From: Candidatus Woesearchaeota archaeon | Lineage (GTDB): Archaea > Nanobdellota > Nanobdellia > Woesearchaeales > GW2011-AR15 | DNA length: 64,000 nt | Assembly: GCA_016928835.1 (NCBI GenBank) | Contig: JAFGJW010000006.1 | Coordinates: forward strand, 62,001 to 126,000 | Direction of reading: 5' to 3' | Part shown: in pieces, positions 8,861 to 17,940 of the stretch | Position numbering within the stretch: position 1 is the first letter of the stretch | Layout of the letters: every line of letters begins with the position of its first letter | Translations under genes and position numbers: made by a program | Notes under the pieces: model-generated | The model's database searches: none | What the model saw: only the letters and a program-made list of their open reading frames with translations | Told to the model about the DNA's origin: nothing

Positions 8861-9742
8861 ATGAAAAAGAGGGGCTACACTGTTATTAATTTTGTCCTCA
8901 TCCTTGGCATTTTAGTTATTGGCGCCATTGTAATTGCGAATTTGAAGGGGTTATCATATAAGCAGGCAGAAGCAATTGAGGAGGAGATTGCAGCAGAGTT
9001 TCTAAAGAACATAGCAAATGCAATCGAGGGCGCAATGCTCTATCCGAGTGATTCTGTTAACAGTGTGAAGCTAGGTGCTGTCAGGGAATATGAGTTAAAC
9101 ATAATGAATAATAAGATTAATCTTTTTTTCCCCTCAACAAGGATTAACCTCTCATACACTCTTCCAGTCTCTAATCTAAATATTATCCCAACCAGTATTA
9201 AGAGCCAAGGTAATCTAACTATTATCTCTAAAGGAAGAAACCTCTTTGTGAGTGATAAGATAAAATGCTTTTTGAATGATGATGTGTGTGATCCTGGTTG
9301 CATATATTATGATGAACTAATTGAAAAAGAGTGCTATCAGGAAATTGCAGAAGGTGTCTGTATCTCTTACTATATTGATATTAATAAGGATGGGCTGACA
9401 AATCATCTTGACTCAGACAACATATGTGATCCAGACTGCTACAATGAGCAAAGGAACGGAGGATTTTATGATTTTGATTGCTTAGAAAGCGGGGACAATA
9501 TCTGTGACCCAGACACTCACATGGTCAGGGATTTTTATTGCGACACTGATTGTTTTGGTGCCAATGGTGTGTGTGACCTTGATTGTGCTGTTTATGATGT
9601 TGATTGTCCTCATCTTGATAACGGCATTTGTGAGATAATGAGGTTTGAGAATTGTATGACCACCTATGATTGCAACTGCGAACAAATATCCAAAACCTGT
9701 AATCCTGCTGACAATAATGCTGATGCGTGGGGATGTGTATGA
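8861..9742 (+). CDS. Pilin-like protein with repeated CDPDC motifs
   Basis: The 293-aa protein opens with MKKRGYTV and a hydrophobic helix (8-27), a class III-like signal without the Q. After a beta-rich stretch of about 100 residues, the C-terminal half holds at least five cysteine motifs such as NICDPDC, GVCDLDC and NGICE, with aspartates between the cysteines. The pattern suggests disulfide-stabilised, calcium-binding surface repeats, but I cannot name the family. It is the first gene of the plus-strand arm; its stop overlaps the next start (ATGA). Confidence 0.6.
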   Translation: MKKRGYTVINFVLILGILVIGAIVIANLKGLSYKQAEAIEEEIAAEFLKNIANAIEGAMLYPSDSVNSVKLGAVREYELNIMNNKINLFFPSTRINLSYTLPVSNLNIIPTSIKSQGNLTIISKGRNLFVSDKIKCFLNDDVCDPGCIYYDELIEKECYQEIAEGVCISYYIDINKDGLTNHLDSDNICDPDCYNEQRNGGFYDFDCLESGDNICDPDTHMVRDFYCDTDCFGANGVCDLDCAVYDVDCPHLDNGICEIMRFENCMTTYDCNCEQISKTCNPADNNADAWGCV

Positions 9743-10221
9743 AAAGATTGGCTGTTTTAATTATAATAGTAAGTATCGCAGCCATTACTGCAATAGCTGA
9801 GGATTATACCTGCGGAGATATGATATGCGAGAAGAATGAGAATTATTTGGTGTGCCCGCAGGATTGCATATCCGGAGTAAAAGATAATTACTGCAACAAT
9901 GCAAGGGACAGGGTCTGCGACCCGGACTGTTATGGTGGTGATCCAGATTGCAGCACAACATATTACATAAAAGAAAAATGGGAAATGAGCAACCTGTTGA
10001 AAACTTTTCTGATAATAGTCTCTCTGCTATTGATTAGCTCCGCAATATATATCCTTTATAAAAAAACAATGAAAAAAGAAAAAATATTTGACACGACCAA
10101 TATTGAGAGCTTCTCAAAATTAAAGCCACAAAAGGACAAAACCTGGGCCAATCTGTCTGAGCAAGAAATCTTGGAGAAGATAAAACAGAGTGAAGATTTC
10201 AGGAGATATAAGAATGAATAG
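9739..10221 (+). CDS. Secreted cysteine-rich protein with one C-terminal membrane helix
   Basis: I place the start at 9739 (MKRLAV), which overlaps the previous TGA and follows a GGGGAT site, not at 9727. The 160-aa protein has a cleavable signal peptide ending near AIA, a domain with CGDMICEKNENYLVCPQDC and VCDPDC motifs like those of its neighbours, one membrane helix (about 88-107) and a charged cytoplasmic tail. It may be an assembly or anchoring partner of the cysteine-rich pilin-like protein before it. Role unknown. Confidence 0.6.
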   Translation: MKRLAVLIIIVSIAAITAIAEDYTCGDMICEKNENYLVCPQDCISGVKDNYCNNARDRVCDPDCYGGDPDCSTTYYIKEKWEMSNLLKTFLIIVSLLLISSAIYILYKKTMKKEKIFDTTNIESFSKLKPQKDKTWANLSEQEILEKIKQSEDFRRYKNE

Positions 10222-10930
10222 AAAAGCTATGACCTTGCTTACCAAATCTATGTTTGCGATATTTATGGTTGTGTTTGTCTTTCTTGTAGTGTTTCTCCTG
10301 ATCCAAAATAGGGTGCAGCGTCTTGAGTCAGGACAACAATTTGATTATTACCTCAAAGGCAATAGATTCTTAACAGCGCTTATAAGCAACCCCAACTGTC
10401 TCTCTCTTGGCCAGCTGCAAGATAGGAAATCTGACACAATACAAAGTGCACTTGATGTTAATAAACTAAACTTAAATGACGGTAAGAATCAGGATCTGTG
10501 GTGCATGGAGAACTATGATTTTATTTATAGTATTGAGGTTGAAGACAGCTCCAGAAATATGTGGAGGATAGGACTTCTCAATCAAGATCCAAGATGGAGT
10601 GAGCGCAAAATCAAGATAACATTGCCATGTATTGTGAGATTTGACAATGGTATTGTGCATGCTGGTACTGTCTCTTTAATAGAGCATGTTGGACAGATAC
10701 CAAGATTTTATGGTTTGATCAAGGAGAGTTGTGTTACCAAGGAAAGCAGAACAGTAAAAATTAATACGGGATATGATTTAAAGTATGAGGATGACACTAA
10801 TACTTTTTTTATGGGTGATGATTATTTTTTCCCATATTTTTCATGTAGGGTTGAGCCTTTTGAGATTAGCAAAGGAACTCATCTTGTTTATCTGTCATAT
10901 AAAGACGGCTCATTAAAAATAAAGGTATGA
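10214..10930 (+). CDS. Pilin-like membrane-anchored protein
   Basis: The start at 10214 (MNRKAMTLLTKS) is favoured by an AGGAGAT site seven bases upstream and overlap with the preceding stop; the track start at 10190 has neither. The protein of about 238 aa has a single N-terminal helix (about 10-32) after a basic segment, then a beta-rich extracytoplasmic domain with cysteines and no known match. It resembles other minor pilin-like proteins of this locus in architecture but not in sequence. Confidence 0.55.
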   Translation: MNRKAMTLLTKSMFAIFMVVFVFLVVFLLIQNRVQRLESGQQFDYYLKGNRFLTALISNPNCLSLGQLQDRKSDTIQSALDVNKLNLNDGKNQDLWCMENYDFIYSIEVEDSSRNMWRIGLLNQDPRWSERKIKITLPCIVRFDNGIVHAGTVSLIEHVGQIPRFYGLIKESCVTKESRTVKINTGYDLKYEDDTNTFFMGDDYFFPYFSCRVEPFEISKGTHLVYLSYKDGSLKIKV

Positions 10931-11454
10931 TGACAAAAAAATATTTAACGAGAAAAGCTCAGACATCTGAGATGGTAGGGATTATTCTACTAATCATTGT
11001 AGTTTCTTTTGTGCTCTTATTTAGCAAACTTGGAGCTGGCAGGGAACAAGTGGCTAAGACAGAATCCACAATTGCCGATTTTGAAAATATTTACCTCTCT
11101 ACAACAATTACTAAATTCCCTTATATAACTGAAGCAGGCATTACCTTAAATGAATTGTTCGGAGTGTTGGTATGTTATGACAGAGACATAGAAAATTTTG
11201 GTTTTGACAACAATAATCAGCTGATTGAGATTAACATCCCTGTTGTTATCCAAAACAATCTCGATCAATTATATGGGAGGGATAATTGGGCAATTGAACT
11301 TGACAATAGATATTGCATAAACTCTCAAAATCTTGTTGAAGATAGCTGCGGGTATCTATTTAAAGAATTTGTGGTCTATGATTTTTTATTTCCTCTTCCG
11401 TGTAAAGTTGAATTAAGGAAGGGCAAAATAATAATTTCAGGTGATAATACATGA
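10927..11454 (+). CDS. Pilin-like protein with canonical class III signal
   Basis: The 175-aa protein has TRKA followed by QTSEMVGII and a hydrophobic helix (to about residue 32). Q at +1 and E at +5 fit archaeal prepilin-peptidase processing. ATGATG at 10927-10932 gives two adjacent possible starts; the first overlaps the previous stop. The mature domain contains several cysteines. Probably an assembled pilin or pseudopilin of the plus arm. Confidence 0.65.
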   Translation: MMTKKYLTRKAQTSEMVGIILLIIVVSFVLLFSKLGAGREQVAKTESTIADFENIYLSTTITKFPYITEAGITLNELFGVLVCYDRDIENFGFDNNNQLIEINIPVVIQNNLDQLYGRDNWAIELDNRYCINSQNLVEDSCGYLFKEFVVYDFLFPLPCKVELRKGKIIISGDNT

Positions 11455-12755
11455 AAAAAAAAGGGACTGTGTTCATCACAATTGTAATAATAGCTGTTGT
11501 TATTGCCATCTTCGCAGTATCAATACCACAAGCAGTACAGAAAAAGACAGCCCCGTTTGAATCTAGCGAGCATTACGCAGAAGCTGTATCTACTGCCATG
11601 TATCAGGCAATTGAAAACTCCATTGCTAGATCAACATACAATATGGGAGATTTCGGCTTCCAAGACATTAATAACAGCTACTGGATAAGCTACTCCCTGC
11701 CATTAGTCCCAAGCGTGGAAGACATAAATGAGAGACTAGAAGTAATGATAAACGACACAGTAAATGATTATATGGGGCAGTTAAGTGCACAGCAGCTTGG
11801 GGACACTGTTATAGAAAGAGTTGACAAAATCAGTCATGTAACAGTTAATGTAGACCAAGATGATGTAATTGAGGGTGAGCATGACAATAGTTTCAGTGTA
11901 ACTGCACATTCTGGGAGAGTCAGGCTGAACTCAGAGAATAATCAAAAAGCATACCAAGACACTGGATTTGATGTTCCTATTGACAACTGGAGATTTTGGT
12001 TCATGTACAGAGTGATAAGAGAGTGGGCACTGCAGAATTCGTTTTCAAAAGAGGCATGCAATATGCTCCCTGAGTTTGGTGTTAAAGGAGGCAGAGAATG
12101 CCCGTATTTGGCTATTACAGATAACACAATTGATAATCTGCTTGAGCAGAAGATATTAGAGCTTAATGAAACATTTTTCAATGAAGATAATGGTCACCAA
12201 TATGTAGAGTGCAACCACACTATTATCTGCAGAGTGGGTGTAACGAATATTGATCCACATAATAAGGACTGCCCGGATGTATGCGACATGTGCGAGTTAT
12301 CAAATTGTGTTTATCTTAACAGGATCAGGGATTGTGAGATAACATGCGACCCAGATCCAGTATGCGGCAATCCTGGTGATGCTCTACTTCCTCCATGCGA
12401 AGAAGGAGAGATTAGATTTGATGAGTACAGGTTTGACGAGGAAGAATGCAGCAGATATCATTGTGAATATTTCTCAGGCGACTGCTATGGATTAGGAGTA
12501 GAGCATACATGGAGTGTCATCTCCGAGATTACATGCACAGACCATAAAAACAGAAAACCGATTTCAGAAGAGGGCATAAAAGAGCTGGGCCTCAGGTTCA
12601 GGATACACACCTACTTTTATAGATACCATGACGCTTATATTGACTGCATCAATAATGATGAGATATGTCCGCCAGAGACCCCTGTAATCCCCCCTCAAGA
12701 ACCAGGGTCTGGAGGGGCGCCTGGCGGAAGCGGAGGTGACGGCTCTGGCGGTTAA
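11451..12755 (+). CDS. Large pilin-like surface protein with Gly-rich tail
   Basis: The 434-aa product starts MKKKGTV and a hydrophobic helix (about 5-26). The mature part has a helical/mixed domain (40-210), then a cysteine-dense region (about 255-370) with CDMCELSNC-like spacing, and ends in a Pro/Gly/Ser tail (PGSGGAPGGSGGDG). GGTGAT five bases before the ATG is a strong ribosome site and the start overlaps the previous stop (ATGA). The tail may be a flexible linker or a contact with the VWA protein encoded next. No family recognised. Confidence 0.55.
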   Translation: MKKKGTVFITIVIIAVVIAIFAVSIPQAVQKKTAPFESSEHYAEAVSTAMYQAIENSIARSTYNMGDFGFQDINNSYWISYSLPLVPSVEDINERLEVMINDTVNDYMGQLSAQQLGDTVIERVDKISHVTVNVDQDDVIEGEHDNSFSVTAHSGRVRLNSENNQKAYQDTGFDVPIDNWRFWFMYRVIREWALQNSFSKEACNMLPEFGVKGGRECPYLAITDNTIDNLLEQKILELNETFFNEDNGHQYVECNHTIICRVGVTNIDPHNKDCPDVCDMCELSNCVYLNRIRDCEITCDPDPVCGNPGDALLPPCEEGEIRFDEYRFDEEECSRYHCEYFSGDCYGLGVEHTWSVISEITCTDHKNRKPISEEGIKELGLRFRIHTYFYRYHDAYIDCINNDEICPPETPVIPPQEPGSGGAPGGSGGDGSGG

Positions 12756-12756
12756 A

Positions 12757-14751
12757 ATGTCTGGGAAAAAATCAGAGATTTCAATATTTGTAATATTCTC
12801 AGTATTAATCACAATCATAGGTATTGTGTTGGTCCTCACATTTGTGGCCAATAATAGGGATAGCGCCAAAAGGACCTATTGTTTAACTCAATATGAGCAG
12901 ACAGGTGAGAGAGACGAGTATTGCGAAGAATTTCTGAGGCTAGAGGGCAATATCATAAAACAAAGAGAATCAAGATTAACTCATTTTTCAGATGGAAAAA
13001 AAGAAGGATATATCAACCTAACCCCTCAAAATGGATTCTTCAAAAGTACATCAATTGAACTGCCAAGAAATGCATATATTAAAAGTGCCAAACTCAAAGT
13101 AGCTCTAAAAGAAGAAAAAATTACTTTGTTCAATGATGACCAGTCAAAGCAAGTTTTAATAGTTCCATTAAATAGGCCTTCAATTACCAAACGAACACAA
13201 GCCCTGCCGAGCAATATAGAAATTGATGATGTAAAGTTTGAAATCAGCGGAGCTTCATATCCACTTGGTGCAGATATTATTTTTATTATTGACACATCTG
13301 ATAGCATGGCAAATGAATGGGCTGCTGTTTGTAGTAAACTGAAAGAAATAGAGAATGAGCTCAATAAGCAGAACCTGGATATAAGGACAGGTGTTTTTGG
13401 TTTGGATGAGGGCGGGACAGATGACTTCTGCATGCAGGCATCAATATCCTCAGACCAGATGAGACCGCTGATGGCTTTGCAGGAATTTAACAGAAATAGT
13501 GGCCATGAGAACCATAATCCCTGCTCATATTGGATGTATCCAAGAACTGATGATTATAGTGAGGCATGGGCCCTTGGAGCTGCCTGGCTGGCACAGAATT
13601 TTGATTGGAGATTGGCTGATGATATTAAGAGAATCATTATTCCCATAAGTGACTCAGACCCTACAGGAGGAAGACCCGTATGCAAAAACATAGATGGGGG
13701 ATGGGAAGGAAAAGCAGAGTTCAGTGATGATGACACAAGCATGGGCTCCGAGGTTATAGCGATTAATATGGCGCTGCAAAAATGCACTGATTACAATAAA
13801 TGGATATATGTTTTACCAATTTCTGGAGATGAAAGCGGAACAGTGAGTGAAAGGTTTGATATAGGCTCAGAGCAATGCCAGTATAACTGGAGATGCCAGC
13901 AGATACTACAATGGATGCACGAGCTGGCTGTGCAGACAGGAGCAATTAGTCAGGAAGACATACTGCCAGCATTTCAGGATCAAGACACAATAATTAATAC
14001 TGTCCTTGATGTGATGACGAGTCCGTTTCCAGGCAATACCATTGTCTCTGTAAGCGGGGTTGATGTGTGGAGATATGACGGTATACTGGATAATGCAAGT
14101 TCTCCCCAGATAGTACGTTCTGAGCAACTAAGGCAGCTAATGCAGAGTTGTGCTGGAACAGAGTGTCCAATAACTATTGTCAGCGACCAGGGGATTATTA
14201 TACTTGACAGGTTAAGGATTAGATATTTGCAGGACCCGCAGTTAGTCTCTATCAGAGTAGCCAGCCAAGAAATTGATGTAAGTGGCCAGCTTTCATACTC
14301 TAATCCAGAAGTTGAGATTGATGTAAAAGAAGAGTTACAATTAGTCTTAGAGAGCTGCCCTCAAAATCAAAAATACTGCACAATTGACATTGCAGCTCAA
14401 GGAGCTCAGGAAGGATTTCTAGGATTTGAGATTGAGGTTGAATATGATTATTATGACCTTGAACAGGATCTAATATTTGATATTATTGACTGCTGGAGGC
14501 AAAGTAATGAAGGCAGGTCAGATAATAATTTTCTTTGCAAGGAGATATTTGTCCCGGAAAAATATGGTTTTAATTACCCTATAACCGAACAGATTGTCAC
14601 TAATATGTTTATCAGCCATAACCTTTGTCATATCATATCCAATAATGATTTTAACTGCGGTGACCAGGATAATATTGAATTTGCACAAAACATATATAAT
14701 GTAAGAAACATATTAATTGAATACAAAGACAGGCAAGTTGTTGTAAGCTAA
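12757..14751 (+). CDS. Second von Willebrand A domain surface protein
   Basis: The start at 12757 (MSGKKSEIS) lies one base after the previous stop; the track start at 12736 is inside the upstream gene. The 664-aa protein has an N-terminal helix (about 10-32), a beta-rich region, then a VWA domain from about 172 with DTSDSM at 179-184. A long cysteine-containing C-terminal part follows. It parallels the 911-aa VWA protein of the other arm, although the two are not obviously alike outside the VWA core. Likely a metal-dependent adhesin on the appendage or envelope. Confidence 0.72.
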   Translation: MSGKKSEISIFVIFSVLITIIGIVLVLTFVANNRDSAKRTYCLTQYEQTGERDEYCEEFLRLEGNIIKQRESRLTHFSDGKKEGYINLTPQNGFFKSTSIELPRNAYIKSAKLKVALKEEKITLFNDDQSKQVLIVPLNRPSITKRTQALPSNIEIDDVKFEISGASYPLGADIIFIIDTSDSMANEWAAVCSKLKEIENELNKQNLDIRTGVFGLDEGGTDDFCMQASISSDQMRPLMALQEFNRNSGHENHNPCSYWMYPRTDDYSEAWALGAAWLAQNFDWRLADDIKRIIIPISDSDPTGGRPVCKNIDGGWEGKAEFSDDDTSMGSEVIAINMALQKCTDYNKWIYVLPISGDESGTVSERFDIGSEQCQYNWRCQQILQWMHELAVQTGAISQEDILPAFQDQDTIINTVLDVMTSPFPGNTIVSVSGVDVWRYDGILDNASSPQIVRSEQLRQLMQSCAGTECPITIVSDQGIIILDRLRIRYLQDPQLVSIRVASQEIDVSGQLSYSNPEVEIDVKEELQLVLESCPQNQKYCTIDIAAQGAQEGFLGFEIEVEYDYYDLEQDLIFDIIDCWRQSNEGRSDNNFLCKEIFVPEKYGFNYPITEQIVTNMFISHNLCHIISNNDFNCGDQDNIEFAQNIYNVRNILIEYKDRQVVVS

Positions 14752-14753
14752 GC

Positions 14754-15221
14754 ATGACTTTTGTTGTTATTACTGGAACTGACAGAAAGGAATTTGAAAC
14801 AATGAGGGAAGCTCTTTCCTACAGAACAGCAGTCAGCAGAATCTATGAGAGGGATACTTTTGGGAATGTGGTGCCATTGGATAATGCAAAGATCCAGGAA
14901 TACCTGCAACATGAACCTGTGGCAAAACCTCCTAAAAAAGAAGAGAAAGCAGCCGACCAAGACCTTTTAAATACTGATGCCGAGAAGAGCCCTCAGACCA
15001 CTATACAAGAAGATAAACTAGATAAAGAATTATCCCACCTTGATCAATTAGAAAGGGAACGTACTTCAGATACTCACGAAGGAGCAAAGTCAAAAAAAAC
15101 AAATTTGCTTACAATATTAATATATGTTTTCATGGCTGCTATCATCATATTTTTTTTGCTGATGATTATTAGACCGTTTTTCGAAAACTTTTTTAATAGC
15201 TATATGAACTTTAATGTGTGA
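14754..15221 (+). CDS. Tail-anchored protein of the surface locus
   Basis: The 155-aa protein has an unusual topology for this locus: a soluble N-terminal region of about 110 residues, of which 50-110 is charged and probably disordered, followed by one strongly hydrophobic helix (about 119-143) near the C terminus. It therefore resembles a tail-anchored membrane protein with a cytoplasmic head, possibly contacting the assembly machinery. No family recognised. It lies tightly between the VWA gene and a pilin-like gene. Confidence 0.5.
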   Translation: MTFVVITGTDRKEFETMREALSYRTAVSRIYERDTFGNVVPLDNAKIQEYLQHEPVAKPPKKEEKAADQDLLNTDAEKSPQTTIQEDKLDKELSHLDQLERERTSDTHEGAKSKKTNLLTILIYVFMAAIIIFFLLMIIRPFFENFFNSYMNFNV

Positions 15222-15223
15222 GA

Positions 15224-15673
15224 ATGAAAAAAGCTGAACTGACTCTGCAGTATATATTCCTAATATTTGTTGCAGTGATAGCTGTCTTTGTAATTGTTGG
15301 CTTGATAACAAGAATGGCTCTTAATTCTGAAAAGTTCATGTGTGCACTCACAGGCAAGTGCGATCCTGATAACGGCTTTAGTGCAGAAAGCCTTGAAGCA
15401 TCTGATGAAGATGGGTTTATGAATGCAATAATAAAAAATGCAAAAATCTGTTATGAAAGGGGAAGCAAAGGAGAGGTTGAAACAAGACAGACTATTGCCC
15501 ATTGCTATGCTGTTAAATGCATTGCCAACGGATGCACTGCCTCATGCCCGGATGTGCAGGGAGAGATTGAAGCAAGCATCGGCAGCAGTAATGTTGATTG
15601 CACAGAGTTCCAGAATAGCAATATAGCCATAATAGATTTTGACTATTCTCTTTCAAAGGTTATTATAAAGTGA
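15224..15673 (+). CDS. Small pilin-like protein
   Basis: MKKA followed by ELTLQYIF and a hydrophobic helix (to about 27) is a class III-like signal with E at +1. The remaining 120 residues contain six or more cysteines. I use the ATG at 15224; a GTG at 15218 overlapping the upstream stop is possible and adds two residues. The gene overlaps the next by four bases. Probable minor pilin. Confidence 0.55.
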   Translation: MKKAELTLQYIFLIFVAVIAVFVIVGLITRMALNSEKFMCALTGKCDPDNGFSAESLEASDEDGFMNAIIKNAKICYERGSKGEVETRQTIAHCYAVKCIANGCTASCPDVQGEIEASIGSSNVDCTEFQNSNIAIIDFDYSLSKVIIK

Positions 15674-16191
15674 AATCAAAGAAGGCTATTGAGTCGGTTG
15701 AGGTATGGATGTGGATTATTGCCGGCCTGATAATCGGAAGCCTCATTTTTGTTGCAGGCTATACTCTCTTGTCTCACTGGGTTCATAACAATGAAGTTAA
15801 CCAGGCCCAGCAAAGCTTTTCTTCTCTAGTATCTTCATTGCTTAATGTCTGCAACCTTGGAGTGGACAGGCAGGAGATATCTCCATACATATTTCCAAAG
15901 GTTGTAAATAATATCACTGCTTACAATGAAAGTACAGATGAATACGGCAAGGGTAATTCTTTGTGCATTGCTATAGAAGGAGAAGGAAGTTATTGTGAAA
16001 ATTTGAAGAAGCTGGAATGCAACCTGCCCATATTTATGGATGCTATTGAAATTAGGGAAAGGAAGACTCTATTTTCTGTTGTACAAAAGGCACTTGGAAA
16101 ACCTCAGAGTGCAAAGATTAGGTTCAATATCACAAAAATATCTTCAGAGAGATCTATTTTTATAAATTGGAGAGAAGAAATTATTGAATAG
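15670..16191 (+). CDS. Pilin-like protein with GTG start
   Basis: The gene begins with GTG overlapping the previous TGA (GTGA). The protein (173 aa) has MKSKKA then IESVEVWMW and a hydrophobic helix (to about 33), similar to class III signals. The mature domain is short and has a few cysteines. It is the last gene of the plus arm; its 3' end overlaps the convergent coiled-coil gene by 11 bases. Confidence 0.55.
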   Translation: MKSKKAIESVEVWMWIIAGLIIGSLIFVAGYTLLSHWVHNNEVNQAQQSFSSLVSSLLNVCNLGVDRQEISPYIFPKVVNNITAYNESTDEYGKGNSLCIAIEGEGSYCENLKKLECNLPIFMDAIEIRERKTLFSVVQKALGKPQSAKIRFNITKISSERSIFINWREEIIE

Positions 16192-17899
16192 TCTGCAATG
16201 GCTGATAGGTATCTGCATTAATAATCCTTACAGGATTTAGTTTAGGTAGCTCCTTTTTCTGTTTTTCTGAATTACATTTTTCAATTGCCTTTTCAATATT
16301 TGGTTGTCCTTCATAATAAAATACTTTCGGCCTTTTTGTTTTCTCAAAGTACTTTTCAAAATAGAGTACATAGTTCCGCGGTATTAAAATTAAGGATTCA
16401 TCCGTATCAATCCCCTTTGCTTCATAAAATTGCTTTGCTTGCTTAACTGAGTCTTCTTCAAAAGATTTTGCCTCTTTACTTTTTTTAGTGAATTCATTTT
16501 TGCTAAATTTGCTAATCTCATCAATGAGATTTTCTTTATTCACCTTTTTATCTGGACGAGCTAATTTTTCTTCATAGATTTTCATGAGCAGTATTAAATT
16601 CAGGATATCAAGACCATATTTTGTGCTGAAGTCCTGATTACCGTCATTCATCCATTTTTCAGTAAAATTCTTTTCTATCATTTTCTCAGCTTCCTCTGTC
16701 CAGCCTTCTTTAAAATTTTCGTTTAGTTTTTCTGCTTCTTTTGTCCATTCCTTAAATTTTCTATCCATCTCTTTTTCAAGCAATTCGTATGTTTTTTCTG
16801 CTAGCTCAACTGGTTTCTCAGTTAAAGAATATATCTTAACAATATTTTCAGATAGGTTAAAGATTCTGTTTGCCAGTACCGCTTCTAGTGGAGAAATGAA
16901 GATTATTTCACTCTGTTCGTAATGGGTGACTTGATTAATATAAAATAAAAAATAGTTTAGCTGTATTTCGGAAGCTCCAATTTTGAAAAATTCGTTGTGG
17001 ATTGGCAAATCCAAAAAACAGTTGTTCAATATGCCAACTGCCTCTTGGACAGAGCAGCCATAGGCTATGTATATCCTACTTGGGAATTTTAATTTTGGAA
17101 TAATATACTGGTGCATCAGAAGTCTGAGGTCATTATCAATATCCAGCTCTTTACTCTCAAACATAAGAATCTCATTATTTTCATCCTGATTATCTTTGAG
17201 TTTTATATCACCCAATGTTTTAATGATTTTGTTATGTTCCGCTATCTCTTTTGAATAGAGGGACATAAGTAAGGTTATTTGATGGCCAGGGTCAATTTTT
17301 TGAGACAACATTCTACTAATTGCTGACCCATGTGTTGTATTAATCAGCTTGTTTATTATCCTTGTCTGCTCATTGATTGTCTGTTTGTATTCTCTTAACT
17401 CATTTTTTAGCAATCCCAATTTTTTGCTATTTTCCTTATCAATTTCTTCTACTTTGCTTAGTTTAAGATCAATTGCCTTGAGTCCTTCTTCACCCTTGCC
17501 AAGATACTGCTCTATCTCTGTGTCTTTTTTAATTTTCTGAGAGAGGATATTGTAAAGACCTAAAAGAATTTTATCGGCTTTTTTCTCTGTCTCAAGATTT
17601 ATTTTCTCGAGTTTTATTTCCTTTAAGTCAAGCTTCTCTATGTTATTAAGCAGTGTAAAAATCATGGGAGTTATTGCCTGCTCATTTAGTGTTTTCACCT
17701 GCTTCAGAACAGAAGAGTCTGTTGATGATTTTATTTCATTAAAAAGATTTTTTTTCTTGTCCTCAATTGAGGAGTCTTCAACTATTTCTTTAATTTGCCC
17801 GAAATAAGAAGAGCTCAATTTTATGCTCGTCAAATCCTGCTGGATTTTTGAGTCAACTTCTGCTGTAATGTTTTTTAATTTAGAATCCTCTTTTTCCAT
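16181..17899 (-). CDS. Large coiled-coil protein of unknown function
   Basis: I start this gene at 17899 (MEKEDSK) because a TATA box (about 17923-17933) lies 25-34 bases upstream, implying a leaderless message; the track's extra 24 residues would include the promoter. The 572-aa product is cytoplasmic in appearance. Residues 1-230 are rich in charged heptad-like helices, a globular region follows at about 265-380 (with RIYIAYGCSVQEAVGIL), then more long helices. No family recognised. Lying between two pilin-like genes, it may serve the appendage, but this is only positional. Confidence 0.5.
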   Translation of the reverse strand: MEKEDSKLKNITAEVDSKIQQDLTSIKLSSSYFGQIKEIVEDSSIEDKKKNLFNEIKSSTDSSVLKQVKTLNEQAITPMIFTLLNNIEKLDLKEIKLEKINLETEKKADKILLGLYNILSQKIKKDTEIEQYLGKGEEGLKAIDLKLSKVEEIDKENSKKLGLLKNELREYKQTINEQTRIINKLINTTHGSAISRMLSQKIDPGHQITLLMSLYSKEIAEHNKIIKTLGDIKLKDNQDENNEILMFESKELDIDNDLRLLMHQYIIPKLKFPSRIYIAYGCSVQEAVGILNNCFLDLPIHNEFFKIGASEIQLNYFLFYINQVTHYEQSEIIFISPLEAVLANRIFNLSENIVKIYSLTEKPVELAEKTYELLEKEMDRKFKEWTKEAEKLNENFKEGWTEEAEKMIEKNFTEKWMNDGNQDFSTKYGLDILNLILLMKIYEEKLARPDKKVNKENLIDEISKFSKNEFTKKSKEAKSFEEDSVKQAKQFYEAKGIDTDESLILIPRNYVLYFEKYFEKTKRPKVFYYEGQPNIEKAIEKCNSEKQKKELPKLNPVRIINADTYQPLQTIQ

Positions 17900-17940
17900 T
17901 AAAAATATAGTTAAGAAAAATGTATATAAATTTGTTGTTT

